A stretch of DNA of 23,222 nt from an uncultured Candidatus Saccharibacteria bacterium (GCA_934700415.1 CAKUXN010000004.1:1-23222), one strand, 5' to 3'; positions 6,665 to 13,963 are shown, counted from the stretch's first letter. A program made the numbers and translations. Notes: generated from the letters alone by a model not told the origin.

Positions 6665-7375
6665 TTATATGAATAATAGCGAAAGCCTAAGTATAATAAA
6701 GATGACAAACCGAATAAAAATTACAACAATCACCACTAGCGTTATCAAAATCATAAAACCCGTTACGGTTGGCGCCCAAATTGGCGAAGCGTAGTTTTTA
6801 CGATACAGCTCCGTAGAAGGAAGCTTAGCAATAATCGTGTCTTGAATCTCATCGGCTGCAGGATATTTTTGTATTTCCGACATCATGCAATTAATATATC
6901 CAGCCGAATTCCACGACCAGCCGTTTGCAATAGCAATTGGTCTACAAACTTCACCAGCAAGACCATAAATATTCCCATTTGGATTATTGTCAGAAGCCAT
7001 ATTTTTTTCCGCTTCTTCTAACGCCTTATTAGCTGCTCGAAGATATTGATGTTCAAGGTAAAATGGCCCAGTTCCGAAGGTTAATCTTTGAATACCATTT
7101 TCCTCCACTACATTCACCACTATATGTGAAAATACAAATTCCTTTAGCTTAACCAAAGCCTCTTCAAGTTCTTTATCCGTCTTTTCCATTTCTGCTTCAG
7201 TTACATTCTCACTAATTTTTGCATCCACCGCAAGCACCGCGTCACGAAGTTCAGTCATTTTAATATGATTTAATCTGAGTAGTGTAGCATCGACAACAAA
7301 AAGAGGAATCAACGCAACAAGAAGCATCCAAGTCTTTATTTTCACTCGTTTAAGCTTGCCACCCATTTTTACCAT
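6665..7375 (-). CDS. Membrane protein of unknown function with N- and C-terminal membrane helices
   Basis: A 236-aa protein with a basic N-terminus, a first hydrophobic helix at about residues 15-35, a predicted extracytoplasmic region of about 170 residues, and a C-terminal hydrophobic stretch from about residue 205 to the end. An early acidic helix (about 40-80) may form a coiled coil. Two Cys in the middle (CRPIAIANG and YINCMM) might form a disulfide. I do not recognise the family. Met1 at 7375 or Met4 may be the start; a TATAAT (7385-7390) lies 9 nt before Met1. It follows aspS by 15 nt. Confidence 0.7.
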   Translation of the reverse strand: MVKMGGKLKRVKIKTWMLLVALIPLFVVDATLLRLNHIKMTELRDAVLAVDAKISENVTEAEMEKTDKELEEALVKLKEFVFSHIVVNVVEENGIQRLTFGTGPFYLEHQYLRAANKALEEAEKNMASDNNPNGNIYGLAGEVCRPIAIANGWSWNSAGYINCMMSEIQKYPAADEIQDTIIAKLPSTELYRKNYASPIWAPTVTGFMILITLVVIVVIFIRFVIFIILRLSLLFI

Positions 7376-7390
7376 ATAATATATATTATA

Positions 7391-9151
7391 TTATTCTTCT
7401 GGTACAATCGCAAGATGAGCCTCATCCAATTGCGCTTGGTCCACAAATGACGGTGAATTCATCATCAAATCTACGCCATTTCCATTTTTCGGGAATGCTA
7501 CGATGTCGCGGATGTTTTCTGTATCTTCAAGCACCATAAATATTCGGTCAATTCCAAAAGCGCATCCAGCATGTGGTGGAGCTCCAAATTTAAAGGCCGA
7601 TAGCATACCACCAAATCTAGCCTCCACGTATTCATTATTATAACCAAGTATATTAAATACTTTGTACATAATTTCTGGGTTATAGTTTCGTACTGCGCCT
7701 GAGCAAATTTCATACCCATTCATTACCATGTCATACTGATCAGCCACAATGGCAAGCTTTTCCTCAACAGTTTCCGCAGATTCTAAAGCTTTCATCCCGC
7801 CTTTTGGCATTGAAAATGGATTATGCCCAAAATCTAGTTTCCTATTCTTTTCATCCCATTCGTAAAATGGAAAATCTACAATCCAGCAAAGTGCCACTAC
7901 ATTTGGATCTTTCAATCCAAAATGATCTGCAAAGGCAATTCTAAGTTGTCCAAGCACTTTATTCACTTTATTTCTTTCGTCTGCACCAAAGAAAACTGCA
8001 TCACCATCTTCTGCACCAGTACGTTCTTGCACCGCCTTAATCTCTGCTTCACTCATAAATTTTAGAATCGGCGACTTAGCCTCACCTTCACTATATAATA
8101 TGTAAGCAAGTCCGCCTGCGCCTAATTTTCGTGCCTTTTCCGTAAACTCATCAATTTCACGTCGCGTTAATTTAGCACCACCCTTCACACAGATAGCCTT
8201 CACACATGGCTGTTTAAACACCTTAAAATCAGTTTTTTCAAAAACATCAGTCAGTTCAATAAGTTCCATTTTGTATCTAAGGTCTGGCTTATCTACGCCA
8301 TATTTTTCCATAGACTCTGCATATGGGATTCGTGGCACTTTTTCAGATAATAATTTCTTGCCAGCAAAATCTTTTACCAGTGATTTAATTAACGGTTCTA
8401 CTTCTTCACGAACTATCTCTCCATTATCAGTAAACGCCATTTCAAGATCTAATTGATAAAAATCACCATATAACCGGTCTGCCCTAGGATCCTCATCACG
8501 AAAGCATGGCGCGATTTGATAATATCTTGGAATTCCACCCACCATTAATAATTGTTTGAATTGCTGTGGAGCTTGCGGTAAAGCATAAAACTGCCCTGGA
8601 TGAAGTCTCGATGGAATTAGAAAATCTCGAGCACCTTCCGGCGAAGAATTCGCAAGAATCGGAGTCGTCACTTCAATAAATTCATGCGCCTCCATATATG
8701 CACGCATAAAACTATAATATCTCGCTCTTTCAGTCAAAAGCTTCAACATTGATGGTCTACGTAAATCCAAAAATCTGTATTTAAGCCTCAGCTCCTCTGA
8801 CGATTCTGGTCCGTCATCATGCGTATTTACTGGCAGCGGCTCTGACCGGTTCAAAAGTTCTAGCTTTTCTACTACTAATTCAATTTTACCAGTAGGAATA
8901 TTCGGGTTTATTAATTCTGGAGCACGTTCACGCATTTTTCCAGTCGCTCGAAGCACAAATTCGTCTCGCACTGATTCGGCGAGTTCAAACGATTCTTTCG
9001 TATCTGGCGTTACTACTAGTTGTATAATTCCTTTATGATCGCGCAAATCAATAAAAATCAACCCGCCATGATCCCGGCGGGAATTTACCCAACCTTCCAC
9101 CATTACATCTTTACCAAGAAAATCACTTAATTTGTCACTTAAAATTCTCAT
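7391..9151 (-). CDS. aspS: Aspartyl-tRNA synthetase
   Basis: A 586-aa bacterial-type class IIb synthetase that charges tRNA-Asp with aspartate, at the family's usual length. In order: the OB-fold anticodon-binding domain (about 1-105), catalytic core motif 1 around residues 150-165, motif 2 with FRDEDPRADR (217-226), the bacterial GAD insertion (about 290-420), and motif 3 near the C-terminus (FGAPPHAGCAFGIDR). Residue 28 in RRDHGG is His; His in this loop is associated in the literature with non-discriminating AspRS that also charges tRNA-Asn, whereas E. coli has Leu there. The start at 9151 lies 7 nt after a TATAAT that overlaps the stop of the upstream CBS gene. Confidence 0.97.
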   Translation of the reverse strand: MRILSDKLSDFLGKDVMVEGWVNSRRDHGGLIFIDLRDHKGIIQLVVTPDTKESFELAESVRDEFVLRATGKMRERAPELINPNIPTGKIELVVEKLELLNRSEPLPVNTHDDGPESSEELRLKYRFLDLRRPSMLKLLTERARYYSFMRAYMEAHEFIEVTTPILANSSPEGARDFLIPSRLHPGQFYALPQAPQQFKQLLMVGGIPRYYQIAPCFRDEDPRADRLYGDFYQLDLEMAFTDNGEIVREEVEPLIKSLVKDFAGKKLLSEKVPRIPYAESMEKYGVDKPDLRYKMELIELTDVFEKTDFKVFKQPCVKAICVKGGAKLTRREIDEFTEKARKLGAGGLAYILYSEGEAKSPILKFMSEAEIKAVQERTGAEDGDAVFFGADERNKVNKVLGQLRIAFADHFGLKDPNVVALCWIVDFPFYEWDEKNRKLDFGHNPFSMPKGGMKALESAETVEEKLAIVADQYDMVMNGYEICSGAVRNYNPEIMYKVFNILGYNNEYVEARFGGMLSAFKFGAPPHAGCAFGIDRIFMVLEDTENIRDIVAFPKNGNGVDLMMNSPSFVDQAQLDEAHLAIVPEE

Positions 9152-9158
9152 AAAACAT

Positions 9159-9164
9159 ATTATA
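9159..9164 (-). promoter_or_regulatory. -10 box of aspS containing the upstream stop codon
   Basis: TATAAT on the minus strand, 7 nt before the aspS ATG. Its central TAA (9160-9162) is the stop codon of the CBS-domain gene. Leaderless initiation is predicted. Confidence 0.65.
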
Positions 9165-9738
9165 CCACATTTTGCCCGATTAGGTAATTAAGTAATATCT
9201 GTATAGTAAAAAATCCAACCAATTCTTCTTTTTTATTTAAAACTAGAAAATAATATCCGTTCGTGCGTTCAATCTCACCAACTGCGAATTGCAAAGAATC
9301 ATCTTTATGTAAATAGTTTACCTTTTCGTCAATATATTTTTCCGCTAAATCTGTATTTTTAATTTCTAGCGCGTTCAAAGCTTCAGTATGAATCACCCCC
9401 CTCACCTTTCCATCAACCCCCACCACTGGAAAATTAGTAAATCCAGATTTATACAGTTTATCTAAGACTAAAGGCCCTAAGACTTCTTTATCGTTCACAA
9501 AAACCATTTTGGTTTTTGGCACCATTAAATCAGAAACTTTTCGATTGTCAAAACTCATAATCGCCGCAATTCGCTGCCGATCTTGTTCGCTAATAATATT
9601 TTTTGGCGTACGCCGAATCAAGTCTATAAAATCTTCAAGTGTTTTAGGAGTATATTTCGGGATAATCTTATCTTTGTGCTCACGATATTTTTCCAATTTC
9701 GGATCTACCGCCTGCACCACTTTCTGCATTAAGGACAT
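9160..9738 (-). CDS. CBS-domain pair protein
   Basis: A 192-aa protein. The N-terminal 45 residues are charged, followed by IISEQDRQRIAAIMSF. It then has two tandem CBS motifs: VSDLMVPKTKMVFV with FTNFPVVGVDGKVRGVIH (about 72-120), and VNYLHKDDSLQFAVGEIE with YYFLVLNKKEELVGFFT (about 140-182). The layout and the DLMVPKTKM phrase resemble the CBS pair of CorC/HlyC-type proteins, but the DUF21 membrane domain and the C-terminal CorC domain are both missing. It probably senses a nucleotide and regulates a partner. It is transcribed toward aspS with 8 nt between them. Confidence 0.8.
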   Translation of the reverse strand: MSLMQKVVQAVDPKLEKYREHKDKIIPKYTPKTLEDFIDLIRRTPKNIISEQDRQRIAAIMSFDNRKVSDLMVPKTKMVFVNDKEVLGPLVLDKLYKSGFTNFPVVGVDGKVRGVIHTEALNALEIKNTDLAEKYIDEKVNYLHKDDSLQFAVGEIERTNGYYFLVLNKKEELVGFFTIQILLNYLIGQNVV

Positions 9739-9744
9739 AACACT

Positions 9745-9750
9745 ATTATA
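9745..9750 (-). promoter_or_regulatory. -10 box, leaderless start of the CBS gene
   Basis: TGATATAAT (extended -10) on the minus strand, 6 nt before the ATG at 9738. Confidence 0.7.
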
Positions 9751-9936
9751 TCATATTAATATCTTGGAATAATAGCCAGTAGACATACCAAAAACCATTG
9801 TTCTTATCATCCTTGTTCTTGACGTGTCTTATTGATGTACCATCTTATGCACCGTCGTCTTTATTCTTCATATTAATATAATAAGCTTTTCAAAATTCAA
9901 TCATCTTTTGTTGATTTTCCCGCAACCACTTTATGC

Positions 9937-9955
9937 TATAATTCATAAAAAGGAG
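9937..9955 (+). promoter_or_regulatory. Extended -10 and ribosome site of the DsbA-family gene
   Basis: TGC plus TATAAT at 9937-9942, then AAGGAG at 9950-9955, 4 nt before the ATG at 9960. Unlike most neighbours the predicted leader (about 11 nt) is just long enough to hold a Shine-Dalgarno sequence. Confidence 0.7.
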
Positions 9956-9959
9956 TTAT

Positions 9960-10712
9960 ATGAAAAATAAATTTGGGTTTTCTACCACAGGAATTATCAT
10001 TGGTGTAATAGCAGTAGTTTTTATAATTATTGCAAGTTTTCTCGTCATAGATGGCAACAACAAAGCCACCGACTATGGTAACTACGATTTTTATTCAATT
10101 ATCGAACCCGACAAACATAATGGTAATATAGGTGACCATGTCAAGGGCGAAAAGGATGCGCCAATCATCATTTATGAATACGCTGATTACCAATGTCCTG
10201 GCTGCGCCTCCATGAATCTCCGTGTTAATTCCGCCATCGAAAAAGCCGAAGGCAAAATAGCCGTCGTTTACCGCAATTATTTACTCCCATATCACAAAAA
10301 CGGCACCGCCGCTGCTTCCGCTGCCGAGGCCGCTGGTCTTCAAGGTTATTGGAAACCGTATGCTGATATACTTTTTAACAATCAAGCTGAATGGGAATAC
10401 GCTTCCCCATCTGACCGTACTACCTTATTTAATAAATATTTTGAAGAAGTCACTGAAGGAAAAGGCGATTTAGAAAAATTCAATCAAGACATTGCCTCTG
10501 AAAGTGTGTCTAAAAAAATTAGTTTCGACATGGGCATTGGCAAACGCATCAACGTACCAGGCACTCCAGCCTTCTATATTGACGGTCAATATATGGATCT
10601 CGGCAATCAAAATGGCGGTAGCGTCACGGTAAATGGCAAAACTACTTCTTGGGATCACGCCTTAACTGGCGAAGAGTTTGTTAAACTTCTACTTGATATC
10701 TCCAAAGAATAA
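9960..10712 (+). CDS. DsbA-family thiol:disulfide oxidoreductase, membrane-anchored
   Basis: A 250-aa protein with a short basic N-terminus and one hydrophobic helix at about residues 9-31, acting as an uncleaved anchor or signal. A thioredoxin-fold domain follows, with an active site CPGC at residues 79-82 (context YADYQCPGC) and a cis-Pro loop in NVPGTPAFYIDG. This fits the DsbA/Thioredoxin_4 family (BdbD-like), which oxidises Cys pairs in exported proteins. The Cys-bearing minor pilins in this window are plausible substrates, but that link is inference. It stands alone between a divergent CBS gene and a convergent small gene. Confidence 0.88.
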   Translation: MKNKFGFSTTGIIIGVIAVVFIIIASFLVIDGNNKATDYGNYDFYSIIEPDKHNGNIGDHVKGEKDAPIIIYEYADYQCPGCASMNLRVNSAIEKAEGKIAVVYRNYLLPYHKNGTAAASAAEAAGLQGYWKPYADILFNNQAEWEYASPSDRTTLFNKYFEEVTEGKGDLEKFNQDIASESVSKKISFDMGIGKRINVPGTPAFYIDGQYMDLGNQNGGSVTVNGKTTSWDHALTGEEFVKLLLDISKE

Positions 10713-10713
10713 A

Positions 10714-10744
10714 CAAAAAAATAAGCCCTTAAAAAGGGCTTATT
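10714..10744 (-). terminator. Intrinsic terminator of the 27-aa gene
   Basis: Arms 10720-10730 and 10734-10744 (AATAAGCCCTT and its complement) with an AAA loop. The T-run needed for release exists only on the minus strand (from the A-run at 10714-10720), so it chiefly ends the small minus-strand gene. It may also slow the DsbA-family transcript. Confidence 0.8.
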
Positions 10745-10752
10745 CCTTGAGA

Positions 10753-10836
10753 TTAGATCTCAATAAATTGCTGCCATTCGGCTGGTGCAATTTTTGCCTT
10801 ACGCTCATCGAGACGCTTAGCTTTTTTGATACGCAT
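10753..10836 (-). CDS. Small basic 27-aa protein, unknown
   Basis: Reads M-R-I-K-K-A-K-R-L-D-E-R-K-A-K-I-A-P and ends AEWQQFIEI. Support for a real gene is a ribosome site AAGGAG (10848-10853) 11 nt before the ATG, clean Lys/Arg-rich composition with a Trp-containing tail, and a terminator 8 nt after the stop whose T-run faces this strand. There are no homologues I can name. It could be a ribosome-associated or nucleic-acid-binding microprotein; it could also be a leader peptide or part of a small RNA. Confidence 0.55.
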   Translation of the reverse strand: MRIKKAKRLDERKAKIAPAEWQQFIEI

Positions 10837-10853
10837 GTATCAGTTTTCTCCTT

Positions 10854-11119
10854 AATATTCTCGCTCAAAACGACCTAAATATAGTACCCACCTCGCAGAA
10901 TTATTGGGATTTTAACGAGCGATATTACTTATTCTATCAAAACACAAAGCTCAGTGCAAGCATAATTTTTATTTACGTCTCAAAAACTTCGGCTTTATGG
11001 TATTAAAATTAATTGCGTTTTTCTGGAAAGTCTAATTTGCACCACAAGACTTGGTTCCGTCATCATAAACATTTGCATGAAATATAATGGAAACATTATC
11101 ATAATAATCGCTATATCTG
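10854..11119. other. Intergenic stretch with a possible coding remnant
   Basis: No complete gene is seen in these roughly 265 nt. Possible -10 elements for the 27-aa gene lie around 10879-10884 (TACTAT, minus). From 11119 down to 11032 the minus strand is open directly after the tRNA-Arg CCA end and reads like a protein tail ending SIIFHANVYDDGTKSCGAN then TAG. It has no start codon or ribosome site and may be the 3' scrap of a truncated gene, or chance. Confidence 0.3.
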
Positions 11120-11194
11120 TGGTAGGCCCGGCTGGAATCGAACCAGCATTGTATCCTTAGAGGGGATATGTCCTATCCGTTGAACGACGAGCCC
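11120..11194 (-). tRNA. tRNA-Arg (UCU)
   Basis: A 75-nt cloverleaf: acceptor GGGCTCG/CGGGCCT, D-arm GTTCAACGGATAGGAC, anticodon stem TATCC/GGATA, loop CCTCTAA (anticodon UCU), T-arm GCTGGTTCGATTCCAGC, discriminator A and encoded CCA. Position 33 is C rather than the near-universal U if the stem is taken as five pairs. A TATAAT (11203-11208, minus) sits 8 nt upstream of the mature 5' end. Confidence 0.92.
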
Positions 11195-11202
11195 GCCAAT
11201 AT

Positions 11203-11208
11203 ATTATA
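11203..11208 (-). promoter_or_regulatory. -10 box of tRNA-Arg(UCU)
   Basis: TATAAT on the minus strand, 8 nt before the mature tRNA 5' end and just after the methyltransferase stop codon. Confidence 0.6.
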
Positions 11209-11210
11209 CC

Positions 11211-11960
11211 TTATTTCTCTGGTTTGCGCAATTTGTAATAAATTGATGGTGCAAATCTAATCGGGGCTAAAGCCTTCTGTGCTTTATCTTCCATCTTCAC
11301 CAAATTTGAAGTCCCAAATATCTTTTTTAGTCCCTTACTTCTAAAATTTGATACCGATAAAACTTTCTCACGTTTAAACCCGGACTTATCAAATATATCC
11401 TCTACGTATTTTGGGTGATAATTGTAAAAACCATCTCGTGATATTTCTTTGTAATTTGCCACCTTTTTGTCAAACGGATTAACTTTACTTCGCCCAGTAA
11501 TAAATCTTGCCATTTTAGGTAAAGTTCGTTTATTTGCAACTTCTATTACTGCCACCCCACCAGGCTTAAGTACCCGATAAAGTTCTGCTACAGCTTTATC
11601 TAAATTTTTCAAATGATGTGTCACGCGTATCATCATTAAGCCATCAAGCTCATCATCATGAAATGGCAGTTTGTAAATATCTCCTGCTTTCGTTTCGACC
11701 CTATCACCATAAATCTCTTTTGCCTGCTCAAGTTCAGTTTTTGAATAATCAAAAATATAAATCTTGCGTGCACGCTTTAAATATTCATTTGCAAGCCTTC
11801 CGTAACCACCGCCAATATCTGCAAATTTTTCCATTCGTTTCGGCAAAAGTTTGCGAATCGCCATCCGATCGGCTTGATCTTCATATTCACGATCTACATT
11901 TTCCCAAAATTCTTTTTTATAGTCATAGCCATTATAGTCAGAAATAACTTTTTCACTCAT
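11211..11960 (-). CDS. Class I SAM-dependent methyltransferase
   Basis: A 249-aa protein with a Rossmann-type methyltransferase core. Motif I is FADIGGGYGR (46-55), an acidic motif II region IYIFDYS follows (about 68-74), motif III is around GDIYKLPF, and the post-III segment includes ELYRVLKPGGVAVIEV. This pattern is the UbiE/COQ5-like Methyltransf_11 type. The C-terminal 80 residues (FYNYHPKYVEDIFDKSGF and after) resemble substrate-side helices of small-molecule methyltransferases. The substrate is unknown. It starts 8 nt after the pilB stop and has its own TATAAT overlapping that stop, so it may be both co-transcribed and independently transcribed. Confidence 0.85.
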   Translation of the reverse strand: MSEKVISDYNGYDYKKEFWENVDREYEDQADRMAIRKLLPKRMEKFADIGGGYGRLANEYLKRARKIYIFDYSKTELEQAKEIYGDRVETKAGDIYKLPFHDDELDGLMMIRVTHHLKNLDKAVAELYRVLKPGGVAVIEVANKRTLPKMARFITGRSKVNPFDKKVANYKEISRDGFYNYHPKYVEDIFDKSGFKREKVLSVSNFRSKGLKKIFGTSNLVKMEDKAQKALAPIRFAPSIYYKLRKPEK

Positions 11961-11967
11961 AATCTAT

Positions 11968-11973
11968 ATTATA
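11968..11973 (-). promoter_or_regulatory. -10 box of the methyltransferase containing the pilB stop codon
   Basis: TGATATAAT (extended -10) on the minus strand, 7 nt before the ATG at 11960. The TAA within the hexamer (11969-11971) is the stop of pilB. Confidence 0.65.
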
Positions 11974-13591
11974 TCACACGTGAGACTTCTTCTAGTGTGG
12001 TTTCGCCTTTTAATGCTGCAATGACACCTTCTTGCTCCAAGGTCAACATCCCATTCTTTTTAGCTACAGATTCAATCGCTTCCGTGTTAATATCCGAAAT
12101 ATCGCCACGAATAAAAGCCTGAATATCTTCCGAAACAATCATTTGCTCCATGATTACTACCCGACCTTTATAGCCAAACGGGTCTTTTTCTGTGATTGTC
12201 GGTTCATACAAAGTAATATTATCAAAATCAGCTTGAGGCAGTCTTTCACTCGGTACCCCCTCCAGAACCTTACGAATATATTTCTTTTCCGCCTCCGAAG
12301 CTAGGCGAGCTTTTTTAGAATCCGATAATCTACGCACAAGCCTCTGGGCAATCACTAAACGAATTGAGCTCGCAAAAATTGGATTTACACCAATCAAATC
12401 AATCATACGTGAAAACGCCGCCGCCGTAGATCCAGCATGAAAAGACGATAATACCAAATGCCCAGTAATTGAAGCCTGAATCGCTGTTCTTGCAGTATCA
12501 CTATCACGAATCTCGCCCACCATTACCACATCTGGGTCCAATCGAAGTACCGATCTCAAACCTTCCGCGAATGAACCACCATTATTTGTGTTGATCGGAA
12601 TTTGTGAAATCCCCGTAAGACCATACTCAATCGGATCTTCCAAAGTAATAATCTTCCGTGTTGGTGTGTTTAATGCATTCAACATTGAATAAAGCGTCGT
12701 CGATTTACCAGAACCAGTAGGTCCCACCATCAATACTAAGCCTCTTGGATGCGAAATTACTCTATCAATCTCACGCCGTTCTTCTTTAGATAAACCAAGT
12801 AAATCGAGTTTTAGAAGTGATTCATCAAAATTAAACAACCTCAAGACCGCGTCTTGACCATACATTGTCGGAATCGTCTCTACACGCATATTAAGTACAT
12901 GCGTAGCTCCCTCTCTTATTATTTCTTTCTGCATATGACCAGACTGTGGCTTATTAGACGCTACCGAAACATTTGCTCGCGAGCTTAATTCACCCATAAA
13001 AATTCGATATTTATCTTTATTTATTTCGGCCACTGGATGAAGCATACCATCCACTCTCATCCTAATCCTAATTTCACCTTTCAAATTTTCAATATGAATA
13101 TCTGAAGCTCCAAGCTTATCCGCTTGATCAATCAAAAAATCAAAAACTTTTTCTGTAGAAACCGAGTTCAAAGTTCGTGAGACTTCTGCAATCGTTTCCG
13201 AATTACCATCGCCCGCAATTTTAATGTCATCATAATGAATTTCTCTTGGTGGGTCATATCTTAGCATCAACACTCTATATGCAGAACCCGAAATCAAAAA
13301 GAAATCAGCTTTTTCGCCATTATCAGTATAGTCCTGTCTCATTTTTTGAATCAAAGACCTTGGAGTTTGGCTAGTCACCATAAATTGATAATGCTCCTCG
13401 TTCCCACCTTTATGAAGAGGTAGAATATAATCACGGTGCATTTGCTCAATCGTTAAAAGACCCTTTGTTAATGGTATTGTCTCTTCAAATCTTCTAGTGT
13501 CAAGATATGGTAATCCTAAAATTCGCGCCCTATCAGATGTCGCCTGCTCATCATTTTCGCGTCTTTTTTGCTGAATCTCTCTTTCATCCAT
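11969..13591 (-). CDS. pilB: PilB/GspE-type pilus assembly ATPase
   Basis: A 540-aa secretion ATPase that powers pilus extension at the inner face of the membrane. The N-terminal domain (about 1-140) precedes a GspE core. Walker A is GPTGSGKST (290-298), the Asp box is ITLEDPIEY (315-323), Walker B is LRLDPDVVMVGEIRD (349-363) and the His box is TGHLVLSSFHAGS (from 376). The tetracysteine zinc subdomain common in PilB and GspE is missing: the region before GYKGRVVIMEQM contains no Cys. A PilT role is less likely given the long N-terminal domain. ATG 13591 lies 7 nt after a TATAAT. Together with the minor pilins and comEC it indicates a type IV pilus/competence machine. Confidence 0.92.
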   Translation of the reverse strand: MDEREIQQKRRENDEQATSDRARILGLPYLDTRRFEETIPLTKGLLTIEQMHRDYILPLHKGGNEEHYQFMVTSQTPRSLIQKMRQDYTDNGEKADFFLISGSAYRVLMLRYDPPREIHYDDIKIAGDGNSETIAEVSRTLNSVSTEKVFDFLIDQADKLGASDIHIENLKGEIRIRMRVDGMLHPVAEINKDKYRIFMGELSSRANVSVASNKPQSGHMQKEIIREGATHVLNMRVETIPTMYGQDAVLRLFNFDESLLKLDLLGLSKEERREIDRVISHPRGLVLMVGPTGSGKSTTLYSMLNALNTPTRKIITLEDPIEYGLTGISQIPINTNNGGSFAEGLRSVLRLDPDVVMVGEIRDSDTARTAIQASITGHLVLSSFHAGSTAAAFSRMIDLIGVNPIFASSIRLVIAQRLVRRLSDSKKARLASEAEKKYIRKVLEGVPSERLPQADFDNITLYEPTITEKDPFGYKGRVVIMEQMIVSEDIQAFIRGDISDINTEAIESVAKKNGMLTLEQEGVIAALKGETTLEEVSRVI

Positions 13592-13598
13592 ACTACAT

Positions 13599-13604
13599 AT
13601 TATA
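13599..13604 (-). promoter_or_regulatory. -10 box, leaderless start of pilB
   Basis: TATAAT on the minus strand, 7 nt before the ATG at 13591. It is divergent from the TATAAT at 13638-13643, with 33 nt between the two boxes. Confidence 0.7.
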
Positions 13605-13637
13605 ACATAACCGTTTTTGTTTTTAATATAAACGTGT

Positions 13638-13643
13638 TATAAT
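13638..13643 (+). promoter_or_regulatory. -10 box, leaderless start of the 34-aa gene
   Basis: TATAAT, 6 nt before the ATG at 13650. No Shine-Dalgarno sequence can fit. Confidence 0.7.
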
Positions 13644-13649
13644 TCACCC

Positions 13650-13754
13650 ATGGCAAGAAAATTTACATGGAAACCAGTTGCAAAGCAAAATCGCAACAAC
13701 AATCATAAACACAGCGACAAGCGCAAACATCCACGTCTAAAAAACGGTCGCTAA
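13650..13754 (+). CDS. Small highly basic 34-aa protein, unknown
   Basis: Starts MARKFTWKPVAKQ and continues with an Asn/His/Lys/Arg-rich tail ending RLKNGR. About half of the residues are basic or Asn and there are no acidic residues except one Asp. Gene status is supported by a leaderless-type TATAAT 6 nt upstream and an intrinsic terminator starting at the stop codon, giving a dedicated transcript of about 130 nt. Composition suggests RNA binding, for example a small ribosomal or ribosome-associated protein, but it does not match bL34, bL36 or bTHX as I know them. Confidence 0.65.
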   Translation: MARKFTWKPVAKQNRNNNHKHSDKRKHPRLKNGR

Positions 13755-13781
13755 AAAATCGCCAAAACTGGCGATTTTTTT
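13754..13781 (+). terminator. Intrinsic terminator of the 34-aa gene
   Basis: AAAAATCGCCA / TGGCGATTTTT stem (left arm 13754-13764, right arm from 13769) with an AAAC loop and a T-run. It begins at the last base of the stop codon. Confidence 0.88.
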
Positions 13782-13791
13782 ATTATCTTAA

Positions 13792-13892
13792 AATATGGCG
13801 GAAGGGACAGGATTCGATTGGAACAAAGCGACAACGATATCCTTCTCTTTGATATATTCCTTCAGGAATATGGCGGAAGGGACAGGATTCGA
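13792..13892. repeat. 26-bp direct repeat duplicating the tRNA-Ser 3' end
   Basis: Identical 26-bp copies at 13792-13817 and 13867-13892, 75 bp apart. The right copy carries the CCA end, acceptor strand and start of the T-arm of tRNA-Ser; the left copy is a stray fragment that stops inside the T-arm. The 49-nt spacer holds a small hairpin (13854-13871, ATATTCC/GGAATAT). This is the pattern of an att-like scar at a tRNA gene, or of a local slippage duplication. Confidence 0.85.
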
Positions 13893-13956
13893 ACCTGCGG
13901 TACTTTCATACGCTGGTTTTCAAGACCAGTGCCATCAACCACTCGGCCACCCTTCC
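13871..13956 (-). tRNA. tRNA-Ser (UGA)
   Basis: An 86-nt class II tRNA: acceptor GGAAGGG/CCCTTCC, D-arm GGCCGAGTGGTTGATGGC, anticodon stem CTGGT/ACCAG with loop CTTGAAA (anticodon UGA), a long variable arm, T-arm GCAGGTTCGAATCCTGT, discriminator G and encoded CCA. A TATAAT (13964-13969, minus) lies 7 nt upstream of the mature 5' end. Confidence 0.95.
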
Positions 13957-13963
13957 ACCAGTT

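Noticed and set aside
9751..9936. Short open frame on the minus strand upstream of the CBS gene, with tail FWYVYWLLFQDINMI
   Set aside because: It has no start codon with a ribosome site, an in-frame TAA interrupts it, and nothing recognisable is encoded. I see only the DsbA-family promoter at its right end.
13854..13871. ATATTCC/GGAATAT hairpin as a terminator of tRNA-Ser
   Set aside because: The stem is short and AT-rich with no T-run after it on the minus strand.
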